From Parasediminibacterium sp046546515 (GTDB lineage: Bacteria > Bacteroidota > Bacteroidia > Chitinophagales > Chitinophagaceae), in assembly GCF_046546515.1 (NCBI RefSeq), contig NZ_JBKHKJ010000025.1, forward strand, positions 20,217-84,216: a stretch of DNA of 64,000 nucleotides, given 5' to 3'. Below are positions 24,896 to 34,468 of this stretch, piece by piece; position 1 is the first letter of the stretch, and each line of letters begins with the position of its first letter. The position numbers were made by a program, and so were the translations under genes. The notes under the pieces were generated by a model. That model saw nothing but the letters and a program-made list of their open reading frames with translations, was not told the DNA's origin and searched no databases.

Positions 24896-25114
24896 TTATT
24901 TATACCTAAAATTTATCCTTCCCCTGCTCAAATCGTAAGGGCTCATCTCCACCCCCACCTTATCTCCTGGCAAAATCCTTATATAGTGCATCCTCATTTT
25001 ACCAGAAATAGTAGCCAAAATCTCGTGCCCATTCTCCAGTTTTACCCGAAACATGGCATTGCTCATTGCTTCTATAATCTGTCCATCCTGTTTTATTAAT
25101 TGCTGTTTCGACAT
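24896..25114 (-). CDS. infA: Translation initiation factor IF-1
   Basis: 72 residues, an S1-like OB fold: KQDGQIIEAMSNAMFRVKLE, GHEILATISGKMRMHYIRIL and DLSRGRINFRYK, the standard end. It heads the infA-rpmJ-rpsM-rpsK-rpsD-rpoA-rplQ run. In most bacteria secY and map come before it; here infC and thrS do. Confidence 0.97.
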   Translation of the reverse strand: MSKQQLIKQDGQIIEAMSNAMFRVKLENGHEILATISGKMRMHYIRILPGDKVGVEMSPYDLSRGRINFRYK

Positions 25115-25130
25115 ACTTTTTTTCGGGCTG

Positions 25131-25138
25131 CAAAAATA
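25131..25138 (-). promoter_or_regulatory. Possible -7 element of infA (TATTTTTG)
   Basis: Fits TAnnTTTG on the minus strand, 17 bases before the infA ATG, just after the infC terminator. No good -33 box. Confidence 0.4.
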
Positions 25139-25153
25139 GGGGAATAAATTAAA

Positions 25154-25187
25154 AAAACTAGATTTTCTTAAAAAGAAATCTAGTTTT
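25154..25187. terminator. Bidirectional terminator between infC and infA
   Basis: AAAACTAGATTT and AAATCTAGTTTT, 12-bp perfect arms, with A/T runs on both sides. It separates the thrS-infC unit from the infA unit. Confidence 0.8.
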
Positions 25188-25303
25188 CCTTAAAAAATGT
25201 GGATAAAAAAGGGATAAATGTCAATAAAATAAGATTTACTGCTAAAATTAGTCCTTAGAAGAAAGATAAAATCTCTTTTCGATAGCAAGCAGTCAAATAT
25301 ATA

Positions 25304-25900
25304 TTAATCCGATTCTTTTTTCTTCTTTGCGGTTTTTGGGGTAAGCATCAAAAACATCCTTTTACCTTCCAGCTTGGGCAGGCTTTCTGGCTGGCCACTA
25401 TCGGCCAAGCGTTCTGCAAATTTAAGCAGCACAAGCTCGCCACGTTCTTTAAACATAATAGCACGGCCTTTAAACTGCACATACGCTTTCACCTTGTTGC
25501 CTTCTTTCAGGAATTTTTCGGCGTGCTTTGCTTTAAAATCAAAGTCATGGTCATCAGTGCCAGGCGTAAAGCGGACTTCTTTTACCTCGCTTTGCTTGGC
25601 ATTGGCTTTCATTTCCTTTTCCTTCCGCTTTTTCTCGTAAAGGAATTTTTTATAGTCGATAGCCTTGCATACGGGTGGATCTGCATTGGGGGATATTTCT
25701 ACTAAGTCCAGCTCTAGCTGCTGGGCTATTTTCAAAGCCTCGTGTATGGGGTAGATACCCACTGTTACGTTTTCGCCTACTAAGCGCACCTGAAGTGCCC
25801 TTACACGCTCGTTAATACGGTGTTCTGGTTCTGGTTGCCTGTTAAAACGCGGGTTAAACCGTCCTCCTGGACCGCTGCTGCCTCTAAATGGTAATGCCAT
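25304..25900 (-). CDS. infC: Translation initiation factor IF-3
   Basis: 198 residues. After a Gly/Arg/Pro-rich lead come the IF-3 N domain (EHRINERVRALQVRLVGENV), the linker (EKKRKEKEMKANAKQSEVKE) and the C domain (RFTPGTDDHDFDFKAKHAEK). It begins with ATG, not the rare AUU found in many infC genes, so the classic start-codon autoregulation is not evident. It follows thrS; the usual rpmI and rplT do not follow it. Confidence 0.97.
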   Translation of the reverse strand: MALPFRGSSGPGGRFNPRFNRQPEPEHRINERVRALQVRLVGENVTVGIYPIHEALKIAQQLELDLVEISPNADPPVCKAIDYKKFLYEKKRKEKEMKANAKQSEVKEVRFTPGTDDHDFDFKAKHAEKFLKEGNKVKAYVQFKGRAIMFKERGELVLLKFAERLADSGQPESLPKLEGKRMFLMLTPKTAKKKKESD

Positions 25901-26055
25901 TAAAACTTGTTTGGTTAAAAATTTTTAAACTTTAAGCAGTATCAAAATGAATACTACCTTTTACTATTGCTGAAAAGGCTCTAACAACCATGCCAGTTAA
26001 AGATTCTTTTGCAATAGTTTTGATTATTATAATTGTATTTGATGCAAAAATAATA

Positions 26056-27993
26056 TTATTCCCCGCTTTTCCGCTCAAAAATTTCTTCCACGATATTTTC
26101 GATAAATTCCTGCACGGTTTGAGTGCCTGCATCACCCTTACCTTGGCGGCGGATAGACAGTTTCCCTTCTGCCACTTCCTTCTCCCCTACTACCAGCATA
26201 TATGGCACACGGCTTAGCTCTGCCTCACGAATTTTCTTGCCTATTTTTTCTTGCCTCTCATCAATCTCTACCCTCACCTTGGCTTTGCGTAGTTTGGCTT
26301 TTACTTCATTGGCATAGTCAATAAACTTATCGCTTATGGGTAAAATCTTCACTTGCAACGGTGCTAGCCACACGGGGAACTTGCCCGCATAATGCTCCAA
26401 TAAGAACCCAATAAAACGTTCATGCGTACCCAAAGGCGCACGGTGGATAATCAGGGGTATCTCTGCTTCATTTTCTTTATTGGTAAAAGAGAGGTTAAAG
26501 CTGCGTGGCTGCGCAAAGTCAACTTGGTTTGTAGCCAAGGTAAATTCCCTGCCAATGGTGCTGAAAATCTGCACGTCTATTTTAGGCCCGTAAAAAGCAC
26601 CCTCGCCCTTTGCTTCAATAAATGGCACGCCGGTTTCTATCAGCACACTACGTACCAGTTCTTCGGTTTCCAGCCACAATTCTGGCTCGTTTACATATTT
26701 CTGCCCTAGTTTTTCAGGGTCATGCAGGCTGAGGCGCATCACATACTTATCAATCCCAAAAATCTTGAAATATTTTAAGTACATATCGTTTACCGCCCTG
26801 AATTCTTTTGCAAATTGCTCCTTGCTGCAATAGATATGCGCATCGTTCATGTGCAGGCAGCGTACACGCATCAGACCAAACAACTCACCGCTTTGCTCAT
26901 ACCGATAGCAAGTACCATATTCAGCAATGCGGTAAGGCATGTCCCTATAGCTTTTGGGCTCGGCATCAAATATTTTGTGGTGGTGCGGGCAGTTCATCGA
27001 TTTCAAGTAATATTTCTCACCATCCATTTCCATTGGAGGGAACATACTATCGGCATAATAAGGCAAGTGGCCACTTGTTATGTATAAATTTTCCTTGGCA
27101 ATATGTGGGGTAACCACCCTTTTATATCCACCATCTTCTTCTGTTTCCTTGGCCAGCTTTTCCAGTTCTTCTATAATCACTGTGCCATTGGGCATCCAAA
27201 GAATAAGGCCTGCACCAATATCATCGTTTGTGGTAAAAATGCCCAGTTCCTTGCCCAACTTCCGATGATCACGTTTTTTGGCTTCCTCCAGTAAAAACAA
27301 ATACTCGTCTAATTCCTTTTGGGCAGGAAAGGTAACCCCGTATAACCTGGTAAGTTGTTTGTTTTTTTCATTGCCCTTCCAATAAGCACCAGCTATATTG
27401 GTCAATTTGATGGCTTTTATAAACCCTGTTGACGGGATATGCGGGCCACGGCACAAATCGGTAAACTCGCCTTGGGAATAAAAAGTTATGCCTCCATCGG
27501 TAAGGTTGCCCAAAAGATCTAGCTTATATTCATCGCCCTTTTCTTCAAAATAGGCAATTGCGTCTGCCTTAGAAATTTCTTTGCGAAGGAAAGGGTTGTT
27601 TTTCTTAGCCAGCTCCTGCATTTTCTTTTCCAGCACGGCCAAATCTTCCTCCGTTAGCTTGCGGTCGCCCAAATCCATGTCGTAATAAAAGCCTTTTTCC
27701 AAGGCCGGACCAACCCAAAACTTTACGCCCGGAAAAACGCTTTCAACTGCTTCTGCCATCAAGTGGGCAGAAGAATGCCAAAAAGTATTTTTGCCCTCGC
27801 TATCGTCCCATGTAATTAGTTTCAAGGAAACATCTTGGGTTATTGGCCTTGTAGCATCCCAAACCTGCCCATCAACGCTGGCAGCCAGCACTTTTCTTGC
27901 AAGCCCCTCACTTATGGATTTGGCAATGCCCAATGCACTTATGCCACTTTCATATTGCCTTACTGCACCATCAGGTAAACTGATATTTATCAT
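26056..27993 (-). CDS. thrS: Threonyl-tRNA synthetase
   Basis: 645 residues, full length. Order: TGS domain (MINISLPDGAVRQYESGISA), editing domain with HSSAHLMAEAV and the later DLCRGPHIP, class II catalytic core with MNCPHHHKIF and RYEQSGELFGLMRVR, motif 3 in IIHRAPLGTHERFIGFLLEH, and the anticodon-binding domain ending FERKSGE. It charges tRNA-Thr. No T-box or operator-like leader was seen; a possible -7 element lies at 28026-28033. Confidence 0.98.
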   Translation of the reverse strand: MINISLPDGAVRQYESGISALGIAKSISEGLARKVLAASVDGQVWDATRPITQDVSLKLITWDDSEGKNTFWHSSAHLMAEAVESVFPGVKFWVGPALEKGFYYDMDLGDRKLTEEDLAVLEKKMQELAKKNNPFLRKEISKADAIAYFEEKGDEYKLDLLGNLTDGGITFYSQGEFTDLCRGPHIPSTGFIKAIKLTNIAGAYWKGNEKNKQLTRLYGVTFPAQKELDEYLFLLEEAKKRDHRKLGKELGIFTTNDDIGAGLILWMPNGTVIIEELEKLAKETEEDGGYKRVVTPHIAKENLYITSGHLPYYADSMFPPMEMDGEKYYLKSMNCPHHHKIFDAEPKSYRDMPYRIAEYGTCYRYEQSGELFGLMRVRCLHMNDAHIYCSKEQFAKEFRAVNDMYLKYFKIFGIDKYVMRLSLHDPEKLGQKYVNEPELWLETEELVRSVLIETGVPFIEAKGEGAFYGPKIDVQIFSTIGREFTLATNQVDFAQPRSFNLSFTNKENEAEIPLIIHRAPLGTHERFIGFLLEHYAGKFPVWLAPLQVKILPISDKFIDYANEVKAKLRKAKVRVEIDERQEKIGKKIREAELSRVPYMLVVGEKEVAEGKLSIRRQGKGDAGTQTVQEFIENIVEEIFERKSGE

Positions 27994-28025
27994 ACTACTA
28001 TCGAAACGATTATTTAAGAAGATTG

Positions 28026-28033
28026 CAAATGTA
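28026..28033 (-). promoter_or_regulatory. Possible -7 element of thrS (TACATTTG)
   Basis: Matches TAnnTTTG on the minus strand, 33 bases before the thrS ATG. Confidence 0.4.
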
Positions 28034-28138
28034 GTAATTGCTGGGATGTATTTTGGCGTTAATTAAGAATATGATTAAAAAACCTTTAACTATTTTTTAT
28101 ATGGATGTATGTTAATTTGCATCCATTGTGATGAGCGT

Positions 28139-29308
28139 ATGAGATTATTTTGTACTTGCGTGAGTTTATTTTTACTAATGCCGGCCTGCTTTTCACAGAA
28201 GCTAACGGGTATATGGCGGGGCTATTTCCTTCAAAAAAGCTTTGATGGGGTTCGGGGGCAATTTATAGACGATAAATACCGCTATGAGATACAGATAAAT
28301 AATTTGCCAAGCAATAGCATTGAAGGGGTTACTTATTCATATAAAACAACCCGTTTTTATGGCAAAGCCGCATCGCAGGGCATTTATGCAAAGAAAACAA
28401 AAACCTTGTTGCTGAAAGAAACGAAGATGCTGGAACTGAGGATAAGCGACATGTCTGTTGCTTGTTTAATGACTTGTTATTTAGACTATACAAAAGCGGG
28501 TGACAAAGAAACCCTTACAGGCACTTATACAAGCGTGAACGAAAAAGATGGATCGGAATGTGGCAGCGGCACAGTATATTTAGAAAAAGTAACCACCACA
28601 GAGTTTGAAAAAGAAGATTTCTTAACTAAAAAAGAAAGCCCTGCTATTACGCATAAAAAAACAATCCCACTTGCAAAAAAGCTAAACCCAGTACCCCGCA
28701 CACCCTCAACTAATTCACCATCAAAACCTTCTGCTGCAAGGAGCATAAGCCCTTTAAAACAGCAGCCCAATTCAAAACCGCCAATAAAACCTGGCGCAGA
28801 AGATTTTGTTGTTGGGCACTCAATAAAAAAGACCCAGAAAAAATTAATACCGAAAGATACCATTACCCCACCTATTGTGCCTAACGTGCCAATGATAGAG
28901 CCAAAAGATACGGAAGCAGAAGCCGTAAGCCCTGTACCCGAGATATTGCAAAAAAGGGAAAATGTTTTGTCGCACACATTAGTTGTTGATAGTCAGGATG
29001 CAACTGTTGAGTTTTATGACAATGGCCAAATAGATGGGGACACTATCAGCGTTTATCATAACAACAGGGTAGTTATTGACAAAAAAAGGCTTACCTACTC
29101 CCCTATTACCATGCAGGTGCATATTGACGAAAAGAAACCTGTGTATGAATTTATTGCAGTGGCAGAAAACTTGGGGCTTGTGCCGCCTAACACGGCATTG
29201 GTAATTGTATCTTCTGGCAGCAAGCATTATGAAATAAACATTACCTCAGATGAACAAAGGAACGCAAAGATTATCTTGCAATACCAAAAGCCGCCTGTAA
29301 GGCAGTAA
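28139..29308 (+). CDS. Secreted protein of unknown function with Pro/Lys linker
   Basis: 389 residues from the ATG at 28139, chosen because it gives a clean signal peptide (RLFCTCVSLFLLMPACFSQ); the frame runs back to 28109. The N-terminal domain (about 20-165) opens KLTGIWRGYFLQKS and looks like a beta-rich ligand-binding fold. A ~120-residue linker rich in Pro, Lys, Ser and Thr follows. The C-terminal domain (about 285-389) starts VDSQDATVEFYDNGQIDGDT and contains SVYHNNRVVIDKKRLTYSPI, a module I recall in other proteins of the Chitinophaga group. No catalytic motif is seen. Confidence 0.65.
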   Translation: MRLFCTCVSLFLLMPACFSQKLTGIWRGYFLQKSFDGVRGQFIDDKYRYEIQINNLPSNSIEGVTYSYKTTRFYGKAASQGIYAKKTKTLLLKETKMLELRISDMSVACLMTCYLDYTKAGDKETLTGTYTSVNEKDGSECGSGTVYLEKVTTTEFEKEDFLTKKESPAITHKKTIPLAKKLNPVPRTPSTNSPSKPSAARSISPLKQQPNSKPPIKPGAEDFVVGHSIKKTQKKLIPKDTITPPIVPNVPMIEPKDTEAEAVSPVPEILQKRENVLSHTLVVDSQDATVEFYDNGQIDGDTISVYHNNRVVIDKKRLTYSPITMQVHIDEKKPVYEFIAVAENLGLVPPNTALVIVSSGSKHYEINITSDEQRNAKIILQYQKPPVRQ

Positions 29309-29352
29309 TAGAAATACAAAATATTTCAAAAAAAATCTTCTTAAAAACTAAA

Positions 29353-29383
29353 TTTCAACATCACTTACTAGCGATTACCTTTG
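29353..29383 (+). promoter_or_regulatory. Promoter TTTC-N19-TACCTTTG
   Basis: -33-like TTTC at 29353-29356 and a full -7 element at 29376-29383 with 19 bases between, 24 bases before the ABC-F ATG. It fits the Bacteroidota housekeeping promoter. Confidence 0.6.
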
Positions 29384-29406
29384 CCGCTCAAAAATTTGGC
29401 TTACTC

Positions 29407-31359
29407 ATGTTGATTGGTTTACAAAATGTAACTTTTGAATTTGGTGCAAGGGTAATTGTAGAAGATGCCACATGGCACATTAACCCCGGTGAAAGGATTG
29501 GTTTAATTGGTTATAACGGTACTGGAAAATCCACCTTGCTAAAGGTATTGGTAGGTCAATACCTGCCCTCCAAAGGCTCTGTTGAAAAAGGCAGGGATGT
29601 TTCAATTGGCTACCTTCACCAAGACTTATTGAGTTTTGAAACTACCGACACCATCCTGGAAGTAGCCATGGGTGCATTCGAAAGGGTGCGCCAATTAGAA
29701 AAGGAAATTGAAGCATTAGGGATAGAATTGGAAACAAGGGAAGACGAAAAATTGTTAACCGACTATACTGACAAACTACACGAAATGGATGTATTGGATG
29801 GGTACAATATCCAATACAAAACAGAAGAAGTATTGCACGGGTTAGGCTTTACCAACGAGCAAATGCTGAAACCCTACCAACAATTCAGCGGGGGTTGGCG
29901 TATGCGGGTACTACTGGCAAAAATGATTTTACAAGCACCAGATGTATTGCTATTGGATGAACCTACCAACCACTTGGATTTACCGTCTATCGAATGGTTG
30001 GAAAAATACCTGCTCCATTACCAAGGTAGTGTGGTAATTGTAAGCCATGATAAATATTTCATGAACAGGATGGTAAATAAGATAGTGGAGATTTACCAGC
30101 AGGAACTCCATATCTATTCTGGCGATTATGAATACTATGAAATAGAAAAAGAACAAAGGGTAGAAATACAACAACGGGCTTTTGAAAACCAGCAGGATTA
30201 TATCAAACAACAGGAACGCTTTATTGAGCGTTTCCGTGCAAAAGCATCCAAAGCAGCAGCGGCACAAAGTGCCATGAAGCGTTTGGACAAGATTGACCGT
30301 ATTGAAAATGTTCAAATAGAACGTCCCAATATAAAAATCAACTTTCAGGTAAACAGCCAGCCTGGAAGGGTTTTGGTAACGTTGAAAGAAATCCATAAAC
30401 AATATGGCGACAACCTGATTGTAGAAAATGGCGCAGCAGAAATAGATCGTGGCGATAAAATAGCCCTGATTGGTGCCAATGGTAAAGGAAAAAGTACCCT
30501 CTTACGCATAATAGCCGGCACTGAAGAAAACTTTGGCGGAGAGCGTGTTTGGGGCCACAATGTAGAAAGTAGTTTCTATGCCCAGCACCAATTGGAAGCA
30601 TTGACAATGGATAATACCATCCTAAATGAAATGATGGAAAGCCGCAGCGGCAAAACGGAACTGGAGCTACGCAGTTTGTTGGGCTGTTTCTTGTTTAGTG
30701 GCGACGATACGGACAAGAAAATTAAACTACTAAGTGGTGGTGAAAAAGCCCGTGTGGCATTGGCAAAGGTAATTGTAAGCAAAAGCAATTTCCTGATGCT
30801 GGATGAACCTACCAATCACTTGGACATGCACAGCGTGGAGCTGTTGGCAGATGCCCTGAATAAATACGAAGGCAGCCTGATACTGGTAAGCCACGACCGT
30901 TACTTTGTATCTAAAACGGCCAATAAAATCTGGGAAATCGTTGACCATGAAATAAAGGAATTCAAAGGCACGTATGCCGAATATCTGGAATGGAAAGAAC
31001 GCATGGCTAAACAGGCAAAAGAAGAAAGCCGTAAAGCCCCAAAGGACGACCCCAAGGATAAAAAAGACGAGCAGAAAAGCAAGCCCGTAGAGGCTCCTAA
31101 ACCAGTTACCAAACCCCGTATTGACAATACAGAGCTGAAAAAGCTGCAAAACAAATTCCAGAAAATAGAGCAGGAACTGGAACAGCTAAAAAAGCAAAAG
31201 CAAACCGTAGAATTGGAATTAGCTGCCCCTGACAATTACAAAAATGCAACAAAATTCGCCGAAACCGAGCGCAACTACAAAAGCATCACAGAACAGGTAA
31301 AAAAAGCAGAAAGCCAATACGAGGAACTGTTTGAACAGATAATGGAAATGGAAAATTGA
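29407..31359 (+). CDS. ABC-F family ATPase (ribosome-associated)
   Basis: 650 residues with two ABC domains and no membrane span. Walker A: GYNGTGKST and GANGKGKST. Signature motifs: FSGGWRMRVLLAK and LSGGEKARVALAK. Walker B: LLLDEPTNHLDL and LMLDEPTNHLDM. Between them is the charged helical linker typical of ABC-F (EKEQRVEIQQRAFENQQDYI). A C-terminal coiled coil (about 560-650, Lys/Glu/Gln-rich) makes it Uup- or YdiF-like rather than EttA-like. ABC-F proteins act at the ribosomal E site; antibiotic protection cannot be judged from sequence. Own promoter and terminator. Confidence 0.93.
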   Translation: MLIGLQNVTFEFGARVIVEDATWHINPGERIGLIGYNGTGKSTLLKVLVGQYLPSKGSVEKGRDVSIGYLHQDLLSFETTDTILEVAMGAFERVRQLEKEIEALGIELETREDEKLLTDYTDKLHEMDVLDGYNIQYKTEEVLHGLGFTNEQMLKPYQQFSGGWRMRVLLAKMILQAPDVLLLDEPTNHLDLPSIEWLEKYLLHYQGSVVIVSHDKYFMNRMVNKIVEIYQQELHIYSGDYEYYEIEKEQRVEIQQRAFENQQDYIKQQERFIERFRAKASKAAAAQSAMKRLDKIDRIENVQIERPNIKINFQVNSQPGRVLVTLKEIHKQYGDNLIVENGAAEIDRGDKIALIGANGKGKSTLLRIIAGTEENFGGERVWGHNVESSFYAQHQLEALTMDNTILNEMMESRSGKTELELRSLLGCFLFSGDDTDKKIKLLSGGEKARVALAKVIVSKSNFLMLDEPTNHLDMHSVELLADALNKYEGSLILVSHDRYFVSKTANKIWEIVDHEIKEFKGTYAEYLEWKERMAKQAKEESRKAPKDDPKDKKDEQKSKPVEAPKPVTKPRIDNTELKKLQNKFQKIEQELEQLKKQKQTVELELAAPDNYKNATKFAETERNYKSITEQVKKAESQYEELFEQIMEMEN

Positions 31360-31406
31360 TAATTGATAAGCAATCTCCTCATCCATTATATATAAAAAAT
31401 CTTAAT

Positions 31407-31442
31407 AAAAATGCAGCCCTCGCTTTCGGGGGCTGCATTTTT
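31407..31442 (+). terminator. Terminator of the ABC-F gene
   Basis: AAAAATGCAGCCC and GGGCTGCATTTTT, 13-bp perfect arms. Confidence 0.9.
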
Positions 31443-31508
31443 ATTATTACTGAATACAGTGTAAACTAAATAAATTTAAAAAATCAAGTACTTGATTTTT
31501 GTCGGAGG

Positions 31509-31549
31509 CTAGCTCCCTCTCCTTTGGAGAGGGTTGGGGTGAGGTCTAG
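31509..31549. repeat. Extragenic G-rich repeat
   Basis: CTAGCTCCCTCTCCTTTGGA, then GAGGGTTGGGGTGAGGT, bounded by CTAG on both sides. A close copy is at 42508-42540 inside element R1. The rest of the gap 31443-31747 is A+T-rich and holds no gene. Confidence 0.6.
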
Positions 31550-31747
31550 CAAAACATAAAAAATTTAATTTACACTATGCTGCATTATTTTTTGCAAACC
31601 TTAACTTATGCTTCTCACCAATATTGCGACCAAATAAATATAAATCAAAATAATTATCCCTAAACAATAAATATTTATTGATAAACAATAAAATATTTAT
31701 AAATTTACCAAAAAATAACTTTTATTGAACACACAAAATGACTGACA

Positions 31748-32821
31748 ATGAAAAACAAACTTTTACGATGGCCATCGGCAACCGGAGTAACCTTGCTATT
31801 GGTTGCTATTTATTTTGTTTATATACTCGGTTATCACGTAACACATCCTGGAAAAAACGAAGCCACTTACGAAATAGTTGATACCGCTGACACAAACTAT
31901 GATACCCCAAACGATTCATTGCCAGCCTATATATACAAGCGCCTATATAAGCCGATTGAGGATAGTATAAGCCAAGCAAAGCAAACCCAGGAATTGCTAG
32001 ATAAAGGATTTTACATGCACTATAATGGCATTTTTGGGTTGGGGATAGCACAATATGATGAGGATCAAAATGAGCGTTTTTATACAATACCAATCCTGGA
32101 GACAAAAAAAAACGATTATTTGGCCCTAATTCCAATAGTTAACAATAAAGATTCTATCGCAAGTCTAATAAAAATGGTAGATAATATCAAAGATTCTATC
32201 CATAAGATAAAGGGCAAACATACACCTGATGTAAAGTATTTCATCGCTGTTTTCCCTTTCTCCTTGCCTACAATTGAAAATATGTATGATGGCAGCTTCT
32301 TTGTTTCAAACAAAAAATTTTATATTAAATATCCTCACTTGGATAGCTTTAAAAACAATTTCCACAAAGGGCATTTTGTTTACAAGGAAGTACCTGTCAG
32401 GTATATAAAGGCTAATCAGTATTTGCTTATCCCCACAACCAAATTTTGGTACCAGTTTGTGAACTGCTTATTCTATATATTATTTTTAGTAACGATAAGT
32501 GGCCTATTGTATTTTGTGCTGATATTGCCCATTACCTGTTTGCTGAGCATTGCTAAAGGCAATCCATTTAGTGTTGAAAACATAGCACGCCTATTTGGTA
32601 TCTCTTATTTTTTTATCGGTTTAGTTTCTGCTCAAATATTGCTACCTTGTATAGGCTATTTGATATTCCATAAGTTGATACCAACTGAATTTTCTTTGGA
32701 CATGTGGAAATGCGTGGCAGATTCAGAGCCATTAATCATTGCAGGTATCATCGTATTCATCATAGCAAAGGCATTTCAAAAAGGGCATGAATTACAAAAA
32801 GAACAAGCGTTAACCATTTAA
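31748..32821 (+). CDS. DUF2975 membrane protein
   Basis: 357 residues. One N-terminal membrane span, a long hydrophilic outside domain (about 35-230), then three to four spans. The C-terminal part has the DUF2975 signature: GNPFSVENIARLFGISYFFI, then IIVFIIAKAFQKGHELQKEQ and LTI at the very end. Classical DUF2975 proteins are only ~160 residues, so the outside domain is an addition. The HTH gene begins two bases after its stop, a pairing typical of this family. Confidence 0.82.
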   Translation: MKNKLLRWPSATGVTLLLVAIYFVYILGYHVTHPGKNEATYEIVDTADTNYDTPNDSLPAYIYKRLYKPIEDSISQAKQTQELLDKGFYMHYNGIFGLGIAQYDEDQNERFYTIPILETKKNDYLALIPIVNNKDSIASLIKMVDNIKDSIHKIKGKHTPDVKYFIAVFPFSLPTIENMYDGSFFVSNKKFYIKYPHLDSFKNNFHKGHFVYKEVPVRYIKANQYLLIPTTKFWYQFVNCLFYILFLVTISGLLYFVLILPITCLLSIAKGNPFSVENIARLFGISYFFIGLVSAQILLPCIGYLIFHKLIPTEFSLDMWKCVADSEPLIIAGIIVFIIAKAFQKGHELQKEQALTI

Positions 32822-32823
32822 TT

Positions 32824-33045
32824 ATGCCAATAGTAGTAAACTTGGATATTATACTGGCAAGGCGGAAGATGAGCCTCACGGAACTAAGCAGCCGCATGGG
32901 TATCACCATTGCCAACATGAGCATCTTGAAAAGCGGCAAGGCAAAAGCAATACGCTTCAGCACGCTTGATGATATTTGTAAGATATTAAATTGCCAACCT
33001 GGAGATATTTTAGAATATGTGGATGAAGAGAAAGAGGCTTTTTAG
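32824..33045 (+). CDS. Small Xre/Cro-type HTH regulator (YozG-like)
   Basis: 73 residues, all one helix-turn-helix domain: VNLDIILARRKMSLTELSSR, MGITIANMSILKSGKAKAIR and LDDICKILNCQPGDILEYV. It belongs to the short Xre-type regulators that accompany DUF2975 proteins, and probably controls this two-gene operon. The operator is not identified. Confidence 0.88.
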   Translation: MPIVVNLDIILARRKMSLTELSSRMGITIANMSILKSGKAKAIRFSTLDDICKILNCQPGDILEYVDEEKEAF

Positions 33046-33163
33046 AAATTGAATGGGTAGAAGTACATTTTGTAGTCTCTTGCTTCCCTCATTTCCATCA
33101 TTGCGAGACACAAAGCAACCCTTTCTAAAAAATCGGAACCGCAGAAACTTGTAAAGAAAAATA

Positions 33164-33202
33164 AACAAAAAATGCACCCCACTAAAGGCTGCATTTTTTG
33201 TT
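33164..33202. terminator. Terminator after the DUF2975-HTH pair
   Basis: AACAAAAAATGCA and TGCATTTTTTGTT, 13-bp perfect arms, between convergent genes. Confidence 0.85.
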
Positions 33203-33281
33203 ATCAAACCATCAATTTATTCTAATGAATTCCCTCCAGCTTTAACTGGTAAAGCAAAAGTCTATTATCAATTCCTAATTC

Positions 33282-34371
33282 CTAATTTTCCTCCTTTTCC
33301 ATCATCAAATAAGCCTTGATAAACCCATCCAACTCCCCATCCATTACTGGCTGCACATTGCCCACTTCGTAATCTGTCCGGTGATCTTTAATCATTTTAT
33401 ACGGGTGGAACACATAACTCCTTATTTGGCTGCCCCACTCAATCTTTTTCTTCCCTGCATTCGTGGCATCTATTGCTTCCTGGCGTTTGCGCATTTCTTC
33501 CTCGTACAAGCGGCTTTTCAGCATCTTCATGGCTAGTTCACGGTTTTCGCCTTGTGTTCGTGCTTGCTGGCATTCCACAATAAAACCACTAGGGCCGTGC
33601 TTTAAACGGACTGCCGTTTCCACCTTGTTCACGTTTTGGCCTCCACTACCACCACTACGGAAGAACGCCCATTCCAAATCTGCCGGGTTCACTTCTATCT
33701 CTATGGTGTCGTCAATTAACGGGTACACATACACGCTCGCAAACGACGTATGCCTGCGGGCATTGCTGTCAAACGGCGATATGCGCACCAAACGATGCAC
33801 CCCACTTTCTGCCTTGGTGAAGCCATAAGCAAACGGCCCTTCAAACTGTATGGTAGCAGTTTTAATACCAGCCCCATCCCCTTCCTGATAGTCCAGTTCC
33901 GTTACTTTCCAGCCTTGCTTTTGCCCGTACATAATGTACATACGCAGCAGCATATCGGCCCAGTCCTGGCTTTCGGTACCACCCGCACCAGAATTAATCT
34001 GCACAATGGCAGTCATTTCGTCCTCAGGCTTGTTCAGTGTGCTTTTAAATTCGGCATCTTCCACGGCTGTAAGTGCAGCTACGTAGGCAGCTTTCGTTTC
34101 CTCTTCGGTGGCATCGCCCTCTTTCCAGAATTCAAACAGCACCACAAAATCCTCGATAGATGCTTCCACCTGCTCGTACATCTTTATCCAGAATTCGTTG
34201 GCCTTTATGTCCTTCATGGTAGCCGTGGCGCGGGTGTTATCGTCCCAAAAGCCTGGCGAAAGCGATAGCTGGCGGTCTTGTTCTACTTTATACTTACGGT
34301 TAGCGTAGTCAAAGAAACCTCCTCAAGACAACTAACCGGTCTCTTATATCCTTAATTTGTTCTACTGTCAT
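33282..34371 (-). CDS. prfB: Peptide chain release factor 2, with programmed +1 frameshift
   Basis: The main frame alone (33282-34217) lacks the N-terminus. Starting at the ATG at 34371, 20 codons read MTVEQIKDIRDRLVVLRRFL and stop at TGA (34309-34311). Skipping one base there continues as DYANRKYKVEQDRQLSLSPG and FWDDN into the rest, giving 362 residues, the normal RF2 length. The GGQ peptide-release motif is present (RSGGSGGQNVNKVET), and the SPF-type stop-codon region is at RISPFDSN. RF2 reads UAA and UGA. The arrangement is the classic RF2 feedback switch. Confidence 0.97.
34309..34323 (-). promoter_or_regulatory. prfB programmed frameshift site
   Basis: AGG AGG TTT CTT TGA C on the minus strand: an internal Shine-Dalgarno-like AGGAGG three bases before the slippery CTT-TGA, as in most bacteria. 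When RF2 is scarce, the ribosome slips +1 and makes full-length RF2. Confidence 0.95.
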
Positions 34372-34468
34372 AGCGTGCAAAGTAAGGGGAAAAGCATCAA
34401 AACAAAGTATTTCATATCCTCCATTTTTATCTGAACAAGATTCATTTGTTTTAGCTACACCCCCAATT

